This document shows, in pieces, positions 1 through 8,516 of a stretch of 34,313 nucleotides of DNA. The DNA lies in the NCBI RefSeq assembly GCF_008370645.1, contig NZ_VTZN01000037.1, forward strand, positions 1 through 34,313, read 5' to 3'. The DNA comes from Mycobacterium simiae. GTDB taxonomy: Bacteria > Actinomycetota > Actinomycetes > Mycobacteriales > Mycobacteriaceae. Numbering within the stretch: position 1 is the first letter of the stretch; every line of letters begins with the position of its first letter. Below the pieces are notes generated by a model. The model was not told where the DNA came from, did no database searches, and worked only from the letters and a program-made list of their open reading frames with translations. The position numbers and the translations under genes were made by a program.

Positions 1-3
1 TGG

Positions 4-49
4 TTTGAGGCTAAAGCCCCGGTTCGCCGGGCGTTGGTGATGCGCCAAC
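4..49 (+). promoter_or_regulatory. Region upstream of devR with two weak palindromes
   Basis: No gene is visible in the first 170 bases. Positions 4-23 resemble the DevR box consensus at about 14 of 20 positions, with the conserved inner G and C of both half-sites present. Positions 33-49 form the inverted repeat GTTGG-N7-CCAAC. Neither lies at the box-to-minus-10 distance seen at the two better promoters in this window. A TAATGT hexamer at 76-81 could be the -10 element for devR. The 4-23 site could instead serve a gene beyond the left edge. Confidence 0.25.
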
Positions 50-170
50 CAGCATCGTGCACGCGGCGGGCTATCTAATGTTGGTGATCGTGGGGAATTA
101 TGAGGAGTGGAGGCTGTAGCTCACGGCTTCGTGATGCTCAAGGTCACACCGTCGCGCGGAGGGACTTGCC

Positions 171-827
171 ATGGTGAGAGTTTTCTTGGTCGATGACCAT
201 GAAGTTGTTCGTCGTGGACTTGCTGATCTGCTTGCCTCCGATGCTGACCTACAGATCGTCGGAGAAGCAGGCTCCGTCTCTGAAGCCATGGCCAGAATCC
301 CGGCCTTGCAGCCCGATGTCGCAGTGCTTGACGTGCGTCTTCCCGATGGTAACGGCATCGAATTGTGCCGTGACCTGCTGTCCGAGCACCCGCAGCTGCG
401 GTGTCTGATGCTGACCTCATTCACCTCCGATGAGGCGATGCTGGACGCTATTCTGGCCGGCGCCAGCGGCTACGTGGTGAAAGACATCAAGGGCATGGAG
501 CTGGCCCGGGCGATCAAAGATGTGGGCGCCGGGAAATCCCTGCTGGACAACCGTGCGGCCGCCGCGCTGATGGCGAAGCTGCGCGGCGGGGCCGAGCACC
601 CAGACCCGCTGTCCGGGTTGACCGACCAAGAGCGAACGCTGCTCGGGCACCTCAGCGAGGGATTGACGAACCGGCAGATCGCCGCCCGGATGTTTCTAGC
701 CGAGAAAACGGTGAAGAACTACGTGTCCCGCCTGCTAGCCAAACTCGGCATGGAGCGCAGGACACAGGCAGCGGTATTCGCGTCGAGGTTGGGCCAAGGG
801 TCCGCACCACCGTCGGCGGCGAACTGA
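171..827 (+). CDS. devR: DevR/DosR-type response regulator (NarL/FixJ family)
   Basis: Two-component response regulator that in M. tuberculosis switches on the dormancy regulon under hypoxia, nitric oxide or carbon monoxide. The 218 residues match the family length (217 in M. tuberculosis). The receiver domain (about 1-120) has the acidic pair D8/D9, the phospho-acceptor D54 in [11 protein letters not shown] and K104 in YVVKDIKG. The C-terminal LuxR-type HTH (about 145-210) contains [20 protein letters not shown], the recognition-helix signature of DevR. The last 12 residues and parts of the receiver differ from the M. tuberculosis protein as I remember it. The start is fixed by GGAGGG at 158-163, seven bases before ATG. 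The devS-like kinase follows on the same strand after an unusually long 203-base gap. It may be the only DevR of this organism or a second copy. Confidence 0.93.
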   Translation: MVRVFLVDDHEVVRRGLADLLASDADLQIVGEAGSVSEAMARIPALQPDVAVLDVRLPDGNGIELCRDLLSEHPQLRCLMLTSFTSDEAMLDAILAGASGYVVKDIKGMELARAIKDVGAGKSLLDNRAAAALMAKLRGGAEHPDPLSGLTDQERTLLGHLSEGLTNRQIAARMFLAEKTVKNYVSRLLAKLGMERRTQAAVFASRLGQGSAPPSAAN

Positions 828-1030
828 CGGCCTACGGATACGTTTGCACTGTGACGGAGGATCCTAACTCTACTTCGCCATGCAATGTGGCGTTGCTGGC
901 AGCACCGCCAAGCCACTGCATGGTGGCTGTCTGACCGCGAGGTGACTAAGCTGTACGGCGGCATCTAAGTGTTGTCCCCTTGCAACGCCAGCTGTCCGAA
1001 GCCGGGAGGCGTGGAGGGTGAAAGGGTGAG

Positions 1031-2743
1031 GTGGCCGGTGACAAGAGCGGCTCAGCATTTTCGGGGCTGGGTCAGCCTGAATTGGTAGGCAGAATGCACG
1101 CGCAACTCGACGAGTTGCTGGCGGGTCGCGATCAAATGGAGCAGTTGCTGCGCGTGATCGTCGAGATCGGCTCAGATCTGGACCTCGACGGAACGTTGCG
1201 TCGGATCGTCCTCGCGGCCCGAGAGTTGACCTGCGCCCCCTACGGCGCGCTGGCTGTCCGTGACCCGGACGGAATGTTGATTTCTTTTGTCCACGCCGGA
1301 ATCGACGCGGAGACCGCGCGGCGGATCGGCCATCTGCCGGTAGGCAAAGGTGTGCTGGGCTTGTCGCTCGTCGAAGCTCCTGCGTTGCGTCTCGACGATC
1401 TGACCATGCATCCGGCAGCCTGCGGCTTCCCCGAGTATCACCCCCCGATGCGGGCATTTCTCGGGGTACCGATCACGATCCGGGGAACGGTATTCGGGCA
1501 CCTCTATCTGACTCATGACGAGCCAGGGCGGGTGTTTGCTGAAGCCGACGAATTCGCCGCTCGCGCATTGGCTTTCGCGGCGGGGGTGGCCGTCGACAAT
1601 GCGCGGGTCTTCGAGCGCGAGCGGGCGTCGGTGAAGTGGATGGAGGCCAGCCGCGAGATCACCACCGCGCTGTTGGCCAGGACTGAGCCGGAGCGGCATC
1701 CGTTGCAGTTGATCGCTGAGCGCGCACGCGCGCTAACTGATGCCGAACAGGCGATTGTGCTTGTTCCCAGCGACGCCGAGCTGCCCGCTGACGAGGTCGA
1801 CACGCTGGTGATTGCTGCCGCGGTGGGGCGGTATGCCGATGACGTCATCGGCCAGCGCGTGCCGGTGGACGGCTCGAACACCGGCGCGGTCTTTCGCTCC
1901 TGCCAACCGCTGATCACCGAGGCGTTTAGTCACCCCATCCAGGCGTTCACCGATGCCGGGCAGCGCCCCGCGATCGTCATGCCGCTGCGCGCCGACGATG
2001 AGGTTGCCGGGGTGATCGCCGTTGCGCGCGGTCCGCAGCAGCCGCCTTTCGACGCCAGCTATTACGACCTGGTGAGCGATTTCGCTTCGCACGCCGCGAT
2101 AGCGCTGGTGCTCGCGTCCGGCCGCGAGAACACCCGGCAGCTGACGATCCTGGCTGAGCGCGAGCGTATCGCCCATGATTTGCACGACCACGTGATCCAA
2201 AGATTGTTCGCCGCGGGCATGGATTTGCAGGGCACGCTGGCACGAGCACGCTCACCGGACGTCGTCGCCCGGATCCAGCGCACGCTCGATGATCTGCAAA
2301 CCATCGTCGAGGAGATTCGCAGCACGATTTTCCAGCTGAAAACCCCGCCTGGGCAGGACGGCAGTTTCCGGCATCGCATACAGCGCGTGGTTGCCGACTT
2401 GGCCGATAACCGCGACATTGTCACGACCGTGCATATCACCGGCCCAATGGCGGCCGTTGACGGTGAGCTTGCCGACCACGCCGAAGCGGTGACGACGGAG
2501 GCTGTCAGCAATGCCCTGCGCCACTCTGGCGCCACCCGGCTAACTGTCGAAGTCAATGTCGCGGACATGCTCATCCTCGACATCATCGACAACGGCTGCG
2601 GGGTGCCCACCGACAACACGCGACGCAGCGGTCTGGCCAATATGGCGCACCGCGCCGAACAGCTGGGCGGCAGCTGCGCCATCAGCAGTGCCGCTGGCGG
2701 CGGGACCCAGGTCCACTGGACCGCGCCCTTGACCGACCGCTGA
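1031..2743 (+). CDS. devS: DevS/DosT-type haem sensor histidine kinase
   Basis: Cytoplasmic redox/gas sensor kinase expected to phosphorylate the upstream DevR. The 570 residues fit the DevS/DosT size (about 575). Two GAF domains (about 45-195 and 210-370) precede an HisKA_3 dimerisation region and an HATPase_c domain (about 470-568). H137 in PEYHPPMRAFLG corresponds to the proximal haem ligand H149 of DevS. H385 in HDLHDHVIQRLF is the phospho-accepting histidine. The ATP lid region is seen as DNGCGVP and GLANMAHRAEQLGG. The GTG start has AAAGGG at 1021-1026. The 203 bases between devR and devS hold no gene; in M. tuberculosis the two genes nearly touch. From sequence alone I cannot decide between a DevS and a DosT orthologue. 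It converges on a universal stress gene 45 bases downstream. Confidence 0.92.
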   Translation: MAGDKSGSAFSGLGQPELVGRMHAQLDELLAGRDQMEQLLRVIVEIGSDLDLDGTLRRIVLAARELTCAPYGALAVRDPDGMLISFVHAGIDAETARRIGHLPVGKGVLGLSLVEAPALRLDDLTMHPAACGFPEYHPPMRAFLGVPITIRGTVFGHLYLTHDEPGRVFAEADEFAARALAFAAGVAVDNARVFERERASVKWMEASREITTALLARTEPERHPLQLIAERARALTDAEQAIVLVPSDAELPADEVDTLVIAAAVGRYADDVIGQRVPVDGSNTGAVFRSCQPLITEAFSHPIQAFTDAGQRPAIVMPLRADDEVAGVIAVARGPQQPPFDASYYDLVSDFASHAAIALVLASGRENTRQLTILAERERIAHDLHDHVIQRLFAAGMDLQGTLARARSPDVVARIQRTLDDLQTIVEEIRSTIFQLKTPPGQDGSFRHRIQRVVADLADNRDIVTTVHITGPMAAVDGELADHAEAVTTEAVSNALRHSGATRLTVEVNVADMLILDIIDNGCGVPTDNTRRSGLANMAHRAEQLGGSCAISSAAGGGTQVHWTAPLTDR

Positions 2744-2761
2744 GACCCGTTGCGATCTGTA

Positions 2762-2779
2762 GCAGCGTCGGTCCGCTGC
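2762..2779. terminator. Possible bidirectional terminator hairpin
   Basis: GCAGCG, a six-base loop, then CGCTGC form a perfect 6-bp stem in the 45-base gap between the convergent devS and universal stress genes. There is no T tract, which is common for mycobacterial intrinsic terminators. The placement is the main support. Confidence 0.4.
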
Positions 2780-2788
2780 GCGGCTGAG

Positions 2789-3604
2789 TCAATGGGGCAC
2801 CACGAGCACCGAATGCCCGGCGCGGCGCGGCAAGTGGGCGGCGACGGGACCAACTATGCGCGCGACCTCCCCGGCAACATCGCCGCCAACCACAGCCAAT
2901 TGGACGGGTTCTTCGGTGCCGGCGAGAAACTCCGCGGCTCCGTGTCGCGCGGCGACCGGTTGAACGTGGATATCTCGATAGCGAGAAACCCAACGATCAA
3001 GGCGTCGATCCAGCTGCTCATACGGAATTTCACCCAAACCCCAGCGCCAGACACCCATCGCCAAAATCGGCGCCCCGCGCAGGCGCGCTTCTCGGAAGCC
3101 GTGCTCGAGTACGGCGTCGTTGCCCGGTGCATCGTCGACGACCACAGCGATCCAGGCTGAATCCGGTACCACATCGTCGCGGCCGGCGCGAAGAATTGCC
3201 GCGGGACAATGCGATCCCTGAGCCACCGCGTCGGCAGTGGAGCCGAGCAACTTGCGGGCGACCCGCCCGATACCCACAGATCCTACGACAACCATTGCGG
3301 CACAACGTGATTCGTCGACCAAGGAGCCGGCCGGTGTGCCGGGTACGATGTCGGTTTCGACTTCGACCGGCTTGCCCATGGCGTGCAGCGCTGCTGCCGC
3401 GCCGTGCAGCGCAGTTTCGGCGTACTCGATATCCAAGCTTTCATCACCGGCGGGGGCATCGTCACGGTGGAGGATGGCATGGATCAGACGCAGCGGGATG
3501 TCATGACTGATGGCCTCGGCGACAGCCCACCTGGCGGCGTTGATCGCTGCGTCGGACCCGTCGATACCCACGACGATTCGCTTGGGTGAACGTGGATGGT
3601 TCAT
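2789..3604 (-). CDS. Universal stress protein, tandem UspA domains (Rv2028c-like)
   Basis: A 271-residue protein with two UspA folds. The N-terminal domain (about 8-140) starts with IVVGIDGSDAA and has a glycine-rich VVVGSVGIGRVARKLLGS segment, a variant of the ATP-binding G-2x-G-9x-G-S/T motif. The second domain (about 150-270) is more degenerate, as in Rv2028c and Rv3134c, the DosR-regulon universal stress proteins it most resembles. Such proteins bind ATP or act as stress regulators in the cytosol. ATG at 3604 is preceded on the minus strand by GGGAGG, about five bases away. Its promoter faces that of the second universal stress gene across a 220-base gap. A DevR-like box lies about 31.5 bases upstream of a TAGCCT -10 candidate (minus strand 3662-3657), so hypoxic induction is likely. 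Confidence 0.88.
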   Translation of the reverse strand: MNHPRSPKRIVVGIDGSDAAINAARWAVAEAISHDIPLRLIHAILHRDDAPAGDESLDIEYAETALHGAAAALHAMGKPVEVETDIVPGTPAGSLVDESRCAAMVVVGSVGIGRVARKLLGSTADAVAQGSHCPAAILRAGRDDVVPDSAWIAVVVDDAPGNDAVLEHGFREARLRGAPILAMGVWRWGLGEIPYEQLDRRLDRWVSRYRDIHVQPVAARHGAAEFLAGTEEPVQLAVVGGDVAGEVARIVGPVAAHLPRRAGHSVLVVPH

Positions 3605-3683
3605 TAACCCTCCCGATCGGACAGCCGACGCCGATCGCCTCGAGCCATCATCTCAGAGGCTATTGGGGTGTCGCCGGCTGTCA

Positions 3684-3703
3684 GCAGGGCCGTTTGGCCT
3701 CAC
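3684..3703 (-). promoter_or_regulatory. Candidate DevR box for the minus-strand universal stress gene
   Basis: Read on the minus strand, this 20-mer agrees at 15 of 20 positions with the box upstream of the acg-like gene, sharing GAGG at positions 3-6 and ACGGCCCTG near the end. Its centre (3693.5) is 31.5 bases from a TAGCCT -10 candidate at 3662-3657 on the minus strand. It could also act as a distal site for the divergent gene at 3825. Confidence 0.6.
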
Positions 3704-3754
3704 CTATCCAGGAGTTGGTCACTGCGGCGCAACGGAGGCACGATGGCCATGTGG

Positions 3755-3800
3755 TTGGTGACCAAAGCCTCACGACCATCGACGCGCGGAGCAATAGCGT
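3755..3800 (+). promoter_or_regulatory. Candidate DevR box and -10 element for usp-kinase operon
   Basis: The box at 3755-3774 (TTGGTGACCAAAGCCTCACG) matches the DevR consensus at 13 of 20 positions. A TAGCGT -10 candidate sits at 3795-3800. The box centre to first -10 base is 30.5 bases, exactly as at the acg-like promoter, placing the box near -42 and next to the -35 region. DevR is known to activate from such positions. The site itself is inferred. Confidence 0.55.
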
Positions 3801-3824
3801 TTGCGCTGACCAAGGGAGACCGAA

Positions 3825-4721
3825 ATGTCTGCAACCATGAAACGCCTTGGCATTGTCGTCGCTGTCGATGGATCCGCCGCATCGAACGCAGCAGTCGGCT
3901 GGGCGGCCGGTGACGCCGCGATCCGCCATATTCCGCTGAACTTGGTTCATATGGTGAACGCGGCCGTGCCGATGTGGCCCGAGATGCCGTTGTCCGCCGG
4001 CATGGCCACCTGGCAGGAAGAAGACGCCCGCCAGGTCCTCGAGCACTCCGTCAAGATCGCCGAAGACAGCCTAAAGACACTGCGACCCACCACGATCAAC
4101 AGCGAGCTGAGATGGTCGCCGCCGGTGCCGACCCTGGTAGAGCTGTCCGACGAAGCACAGATCGTGGTCGTGGGCAGCTACGGGCGCACAGCGGTGGGCC
4201 GCGCGTTCCTGGGCTCGGTCAGTTCCGGTCTGTTGCGCCGCGCGAAGTGTCCGGTCGCTGTCATTCGCGACCAAGATCCGTCCCTGCCCCATCCCGCACG
4301 TCCCGAGCAAGCTCCCATACTGGTGGGAATCGATGGTTCGCCGGTTTCCGAGCTCGCGACGGCTATTGCGTTCGACGAAGCGTCGCGTCGCGGTGTGGCG
4401 TTGCAGGCGGTGCACGCCTGGAGCGACCTGGAAGTGGTCGACCTGCCAGGGTTGGATTGGGCGACAGTCAAGAGCGAAGCCGAGGAAACCCTGTCCGAGC
4501 GGCTGGCCGGCTGGCGAGAGCGCTATCCCGACGTCACAGTCCATCGGCTCGTCATGTGTGATCGGCCGGCCCGCGAGCTGATTCAACAAGCCCAAACCGC
4601 CCAGCTTGTGGTACTCGGTAGCCACGGCCGGGGTGGCTTCGCGAGCATGCTGCTGGGTTCGGTCAGCAACGCGGTGGTCCACTCGATTCGCACACCGGTG
4701 ATCGTGGCCCGTCCGTCGTGA
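3825..4721 (+). CDS. Universal stress protein, tandem UspA domains (Rv2005c-like)
   Basis: A 298-residue double UspA protein. Both halves carry the nucleotide-binding signature: VVVGSYGRTAVGRAFLGSVS around residue 110-130 and VVLGSHGRGGFASMLLGSVS around 262-282, plus the leading VAVDGSAAS and VGIDGSPVS strands. Both domains therefore look ATP-binding competent, unlike the neighbouring minus-strand paralogue. The architecture and length resemble Rv2005c, a DosR-regulon member that I recall as next to Rv2004c, matching the gene that follows here. The start is supported by AAGGGAGA at 3812-3818. The next gene begins three bases after the stop, so the two should be co-transcribed. A DevR box and -10 element lie upstream. 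Confidence 0.9.
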   Translation: MSATMKRLGIVVAVDGSAASNAAVGWAAGDAAIRHIPLNLVHMVNAAVPMWPEMPLSAGMATWQEEDARQVLEHSVKIAEDSLKTLRPTTINSELRWSPPVPTLVELSDEAQIVVVGSYGRTAVGRAFLGSVSSGLLRRAKCPVAVIRDQDPSLPHPARPEQAPILVGIDGSPVSELATAIAFDEASRRGVALQAVHAWSDLEVVDLPGLDWATVKSEAEETLSERLAGWRERYPDVTVHRLVMCDRPARELIQQAQTAQLVVLGSHGRGGFASMLLGSVSNAVVHSIRTPVIVARPS

Positions 4722-4724
4722 GCC

Positions 4725-6257
4725 GTGTCGATAAGCACTAGCACCATGGAGGCCGTGATCAGCGCCGACAGAGCTACAACCGAATCACCGACAACGGCTT
4801 TCGTACCTTATGTCGATCTGCACGAAACTCACACCGGGGTGGTGGTGCTGGCCGGCGATAAAGCGTACAAGGCGAAAAAGCCGGTCTTGACCGACTTCCT
4901 GGATTTCCGCACAGCTGACCAACGCACGCGGGCCTGCCTGCGTGAAGTCGAGTTGAACAGCCGGCTCTCGCCTGCCAGTTATCTGGGCGTCGCGTATCTC
5001 TCCGATCCCACCGGAGGCGCCGCAGAACCGGTCGTTGTCATGCGACGCTATCGCGACAGCGACCGGTTGGCGTCGCTGATCAAGCAGGGGCGACCGGACG
5101 AGTCCATTCGTGCCGTTCTAGACGCCATCGCCGGGGTGCTGGCCCGATTCCACCAGCAAGCTGAGCGGGGCCGGTTCATTAACGCCATGGGGGAGGCCAG
5201 TGCGGTCGACCAACGCTGGAGCCAGAACCTGACGGAACTTCACGGCTATGCGGGTAGTGCGTTCTCCGACAATGCAATCGGCCGGATTAAGCAGCTTGTC
5301 ACTGAATTCATCTCCGGTCGGGCGCCGCTCTTCACCCGGCGGATAGCGGAGGGCTGCCTGGTCGACGGCCACGGCGATCTGCTGGCCGACGACATCTTCT
5401 GCGTGGCCGGCGGGCCGGCCCTGCTTGATTGCCTGGAGTTCGACGACCAGCTTCGCTACCTCGACCGGATCGACGATGCCGCCTTCTTGGCCATGGACCT
5501 GGAATTCTTGGGCCGCAAAGACCTTGGCGACTATTTCCTGGACCGCTACAGCGCCCACACCGGCGATGCGGCGCCGAAGCCGCTGCGCGACTTCTACATC
5601 GCCTACCGCGCGGTAGTCCGGGCCAAGGTCGACTGCGTGCGGCATTCACAGGGCAAATCGGCAGCCGCGGCCGACGCCGCTCGGCACCTGGCCATCGCAA
5701 CCGGGCACCTGGAAGACGCCGCCGTGCGGCTAGCACTTGTCGGCGGCAATCCGGGCACCGGAAAGTCGACAGTGGCCCGCGCGCTTGCCGAACAGGTTGG
5801 CGCCCAAGTTATCTCAACCGATGACGTGCGCCGCGAGCTGCGGGAGTCAGGCACCATCAGCGGCGAGCCGGGTGTCTTGGACGCCGGGCTGTACAGCCCG
5901 GAGAACGTCACGGCCGTCTATGCGGCAGTGCTACGCCGGGCACGGCTGAGCCTGGTGAATGGGCAATCGGTGATCCTCGATGCGACCTGGCGCGATCCGC
6001 GCCTGCGGGCGCAAGCTCATCTCCTGGCGGCGGAAACGCATTCGGCGGCTGTGGAACTGCTGTGCGCCGTGCCGGTCGACACGGCGACCGCCAGGGTCAA
6101 GACGCGGCAGCCCGGCACTTCTGATGCGACACCGCAGATCGCCGCAACATTAGCGGCTCAACAGCACGGCTGGTCTACCGCGCACCGGCTGGATACCTCA
6201 CGGCCCCTCGAGCTTTCACTGCGTCAAGCCTACGAGGCCTGGCTCGACGCCAGCTAG
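4725..6257 (+). CDS. Phosphotransferase-like plus P-loop kinase fusion protein (Rv2004c-like)
   Basis: A 510-residue protein of the family represented by Rv2004c in M. tuberculosis. The N-terminal part (about 25-330) resembles aminoglycoside-phosphotransferase/choline-kinase-like folds: VDGHGDLLADDIF is a catalytic-loop-like HGD motif, and LLDCLEFDDQLRYLDRIDD resembles the metal-binding segment. The C-terminal part (about 335-505) is a P-loop kinase with a Walker A at GGNPGTGKST and a later ILDATWRDPRLR region. The substrate is unknown. GTG at 4725 lies three bases after the preceding stop. ATG at 4746 is a possible alternative, and neither has a clear ribosome binding site, which suggests coupling to the universal stress gene. 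Expected to be co-regulated with it by DevR. Confidence 0.85.
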   Translation: MSISTSTMEAVISADRATTESPTTAFVPYVDLHETHTGVVVLAGDKAYKAKKPVLTDFLDFRTADQRTRACLREVELNSRLSPASYLGVAYLSDPTGGAAEPVVVMRRYRDSDRLASLIKQGRPDESIRAVLDAIAGVLARFHQQAERGRFINAMGEASAVDQRWSQNLTELHGYAGSAFSDNAIGRIKQLVTEFISGRAPLFTRRIAEGCLVDGHGDLLADDIFCVAGGPALLDCLEFDDQLRYLDRIDDAAFLAMDLEFLGRKDLGDYFLDRYSAHTGDAAPKPLRDFYIAYRAVVRAKVDCVRHSQGKSAAAADAARHLAIATGHLEDAAVRLALVGGNPGTGKSTVARALAEQVGAQVISTDDVRRELRESGTISGEPGVLDAGLYSPENVTAVYAAVLRRARLSLVNGQSVILDATWRDPRLRAQAHLLAAETHSAAVELLCAVPVDTATARVKTRQPGTSDATPQIAATLAAQQHGWSTAHRLDTSRPLELSLRQAYEAWLDAS

Positions 6258-6313
6258 CGCCAGCGCCGCTGCCGTTGGTAACGGCCATGGTTGCGAGCCC
6301 AAGGCCCCTCTCG

Positions 6314-6359
6314 CCGAGGACCAACGGCCCTGTCCGCGCCGCGCGCAGCTTCCTAGCGT
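6314..6359 (+). promoter_or_regulatory. Candidate DevR box and -10 element for the acg-like operon
   Basis: The box at 6314-6333 (CCGAGGACCAACGGCCCTGT) contains the GGCCC half-site typical of strong DevR sites. A TAGCGT -10 candidate at 6354-6359 is identical to that at 3795-3800 and lies at the same 30.5-base distance from the box centre. The start codon of the acg-like gene is 30 bases further on. Confidence 0.6.
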
Positions 6360-6388
6360 TGACGTCACAGATGAAAAGGGTGGTGCGT

Positions 6389-7387
6389 ATGACGGCGACA
6401 ACGGTGTCCGGGGCGCCCGATGCCAAGGCAATCCGCGAGGCGGTGGCGCTGGCGTGCCAAGCCCCGTCGCTGCACAACAGTCAGCCCTGGCGGTGGATTG
6501 CCGAAGCTGCGACGCTGCAACTGTGGGCCGACCCCAACCGGTCGATGCCGGCCACCGACCACACGGGCCGCGAGCTGATGTTGAGCTGTGGTGCCGTGCT
6601 AAACCACCTACATGTCGCCATGTCCGCGGCGGGCTGGGACAGCGCCACCGAACGGTTTCCTGATCCGGACAATCCATATCATCTGGCCACATCGCAATTT
6701 CGGCCAGCAGCGACCGTCACTGCAGAGCACCGGCGCCGGGCTGAGGCGATCTCTCGGCGCCGCACCGACCGATTGCCGTTCGGCCCGCCTGTTCGCTGGG
6801 CGGCCACCGAGTCCGTGCTGCGCCGCGCGGTCATCCCCTATGAGGTGCTGCTGGACGTGGTGGCCGACGATCAGCGTCCGGCCCTGGCCGAGGCATCCCG
6901 GCTCACCGAAACGCTGCGTCGCAACGACACCACGTACATATCCGAATTACGTTGGTGGACTTCCCCCTTCACATCAGACGCCAGTCATGCGCCGGAAAGC
7001 GCACTGGTCTCCAGCTCAGAAGCAGCCCGAGTCGACGTCGCCCGCGCGTTTCCTCCCGCCGGTGGGGGCCATCGTCGCCCGGGCATCGATCACGACCAGT
7101 CCAAGATCGTGGTGCTGTCCACCGAAGGGGAGGAACCGGTGGACGTATTGCGCTGCGGTGAGGCGCTGTCAGCGGTGCTGCTCGAGTGCACCATGATGGG
7201 CCTGGCTACCTGCACGTTGACCCACATGACCGAGATCGCGATGAGCCGCAACATTATCGCGCAGATCACCGGGACAGCGGGTCAGCCGCAGCTGCTGATC
7301 CGAGTCGGCCAGTCACCGGCCAACGACCACCACGTCGAGCGCACCAGGCGGCGCCCGGTGACAGAAGTCCTCGAATTTCGGGGTTGA
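6389..7387 (+). CDS. acg: Acg-family nitroreductase-like protein
   Basis: A 332-residue member of the Acg (Rv2032)/Rv3127/Rv3131 group, DosR-regulon proteins with a nitroreductase fold that is a fused internal dimer. Diagnostic segments are ACQAPSLHNSQPWRW near residue 20, ATDHTGRELMLSCGAVLNH, RRRTDRLPFGPPV and LATCTLTHMTEIAMSRNI. In M. tuberculosis Acg binds FMN but does not show classical nitroreductase activity, and it may sequester flavin; that role would be inferred here. I chose ATG 6389 because AAAGGG lies at 6375-6380 and the product then matches Acg length (331). Upstream in-frame ATGs at 6371 and 6275 would give up to 370 residues. It has a DevR-type promoter and is followed 28 bases later by two ketosynthase-like genes. 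Confidence 0.88.
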   Translation: MTATTVSGAPDAKAIREAVALACQAPSLHNSQPWRWIAEAATLQLWADPNRSMPATDHTGRELMLSCGAVLNHLHVAMSAAGWDSATERFPDPDNPYHLATSQFRPAATVTAEHRRRAEAISRRRTDRLPFGPPVRWAATESVLRRAVIPYEVLLDVVADDQRPALAEASRLTETLRRNDTTYISELRWWTSPFTSDASHAPESALVSSSEAARVDVARAFPPAGGGHRRPGIDHDQSKIVVLSTEGEEPVDVLRCGEALSAVLLECTMMGLATCTLTHMTEIAMSRNIIAQITGTAGQPQLLIRVGQSPANDHHVERTRRRPVTEVLEFRG

Positions 7388-7415
7388 CCGCACCCACCGA
7401 GAGGAGGTTCAGCCC

Positions 7416-8516
7416 ATGGCTCGGCACTGGCTGGTGATGGAGACAGACAACGGGCCGCACGCGCCGTTCGTCACCCGGGTAGCCGCCGCCGGTCGGCATC
7501 TGCCCGAAACTCACCTCACCACAGATGATTTGATGGCTACCACTCGTCATCACACCCACATCGACCTGGAACGGTTGACCGGAATCCGGGAGCGCCGGGT
7601 GTCGGTCGGTGACGAGGATTCCTACACCCTGGCGACTGCCGCGGCGCTCAACGCGCTCGCTACCGCGCGGCAGGACCCGGCATCGCTGGATGTGGTGATC
7701 AACTGCAGTATTACCAAATTCCGCGGCGGCCTCACCCAATGGCTCGAGCCGACAATGAGCAGCGCTATCGCTCGCGGCATTGGGGCGCGCCGGGCGATGA
7801 CGTTCGATATATCTAACGCCTGCGCCGGAATGCTCACTGGGGTAAACATTTTGAATAACTGGATCCGCCAAGGCGTGGTCGAGCGCGGCTTGGTCGTCAG
7901 CGGCGAGTACATCTCGCAGCTCAGCCGTAATGCCGCCCGCCACATCCGCAACATCATGAGCAAGGAGTTGGCCTCGCTAACCCTCGGCGATGCGGGCGCC
8001 GCGTTGCTGCTGGAACGGGCGCCCGTCGGATCCGCGGGAATCGCGCTGGCAGGATTCACCACGGTGGCCGATTACAGCCGACTGTGCCTGGCCTACCCCC
8101 GCGGACACGACCCGGGCGCCCGAATGTTCACCAACGCCCGGGCCATCCACCAGGCCGCAATGGCCAACACCCCGCTGCTGTTACAGGAAGTGCTCGACAC
8201 CGCTGACATTTCCATCCATGACATCGACCATGTGATCACCCACCAGACGTCGGCGCGGGCGATCCGCAAGGGAATGGCCCGCATGTCGGAGTCTTTTGGG
8301 GATACGCCCCGCCACGATGCGGTGATAACGGTGGACCGCTACGGCAACACGGCATCGACCACGCACACGGTGGCCTTGGTCGAGGAGCTCGAAGCCGGAC
8401 ACATCGCGCCCGGCGAAAGGATTGCGCTGATTGCCCTGGCTTCGGGGTTGGAAATCGGGATTGTCTTGGTGACGCTGGATGAGGACATGGTGAGCCGTTA
8501 TGGGCACAGTGATTGA
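7416..8516 (+). CDS. 3-oxoacyl-ACP synthase III-like condensing enzyme, complete triad
   Basis: A 366-residue thiolase-fold protein of the FabH/KAS III group. The full Cys-His-Asn triad is visible: C136 in SNACAGML, H276 in VITHQTSARAI and N311 in RYGNTASTTH, so Claisen condensation or acyl transfer is plausible. It is not the housekeeping mycobacterial FabH, because the flanking motifs and the acg/DevR context differ. The start has an excellent GAGGAGG at 7401-7407. The following gene overlaps its last 17 bases, implying translational coupling and perhaps a heterodimer. Substrate and product are unknown. A secondary-metabolite or polyketide starter role is an alternative to fatty acid synthesis. 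Its place behind acg suggests expression in hypoxia or nitrosative stress. Confidence 0.83.
   Translation: MARHWLVMETDNGPHAPFVTRVAAAGRHLPETHLTTDDLMATTRHHTHIDLERLTGIRERRVSVGDEDSYTLATAAALNALATARQDPASLDVVINCSITKFRGGLTQWLEPTMSSAIARGIGARRAMTFDISNACAGMLTGVNILNNWIRQGVVERGLVVSGEYISQLSRNAARHIRNIMSKELASLTLGDAGAALLLERAPVGSAGIALAGFTTVADYSRLCLAYPRGHDPGARMFTNARAIHQAAMANTPLLLQEVLDTADISIHDIDHVITHQTSARAIRKGMARMSESFGDTPRHDAVITVDRYGNTASTTHTVALVEELEAGHIAPGERIALIALASGLEIGIVLVTLDEDMVSRYGHSD

Noticed and set aside
4..23. DevR box that would autoregulate devR
   Set aside because: Only about 14 of 20 matches and no -10 element at the spacing seen in the better promoters. Kept only as a weak regulatory note.
98..424. 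Minus-strand open frames opposite devR
   Set aside because: They lie inside devR, have arginine/serine-rich compositions typical of shadow frames in high-GC DNA, and lack ribosome sites.
2062..2853. Long 263-codon minus-strand frame opposite devS
   Set aside because: Mirrors the devS coding frame, shows no family resemblance, and would cross the terminator hairpin.
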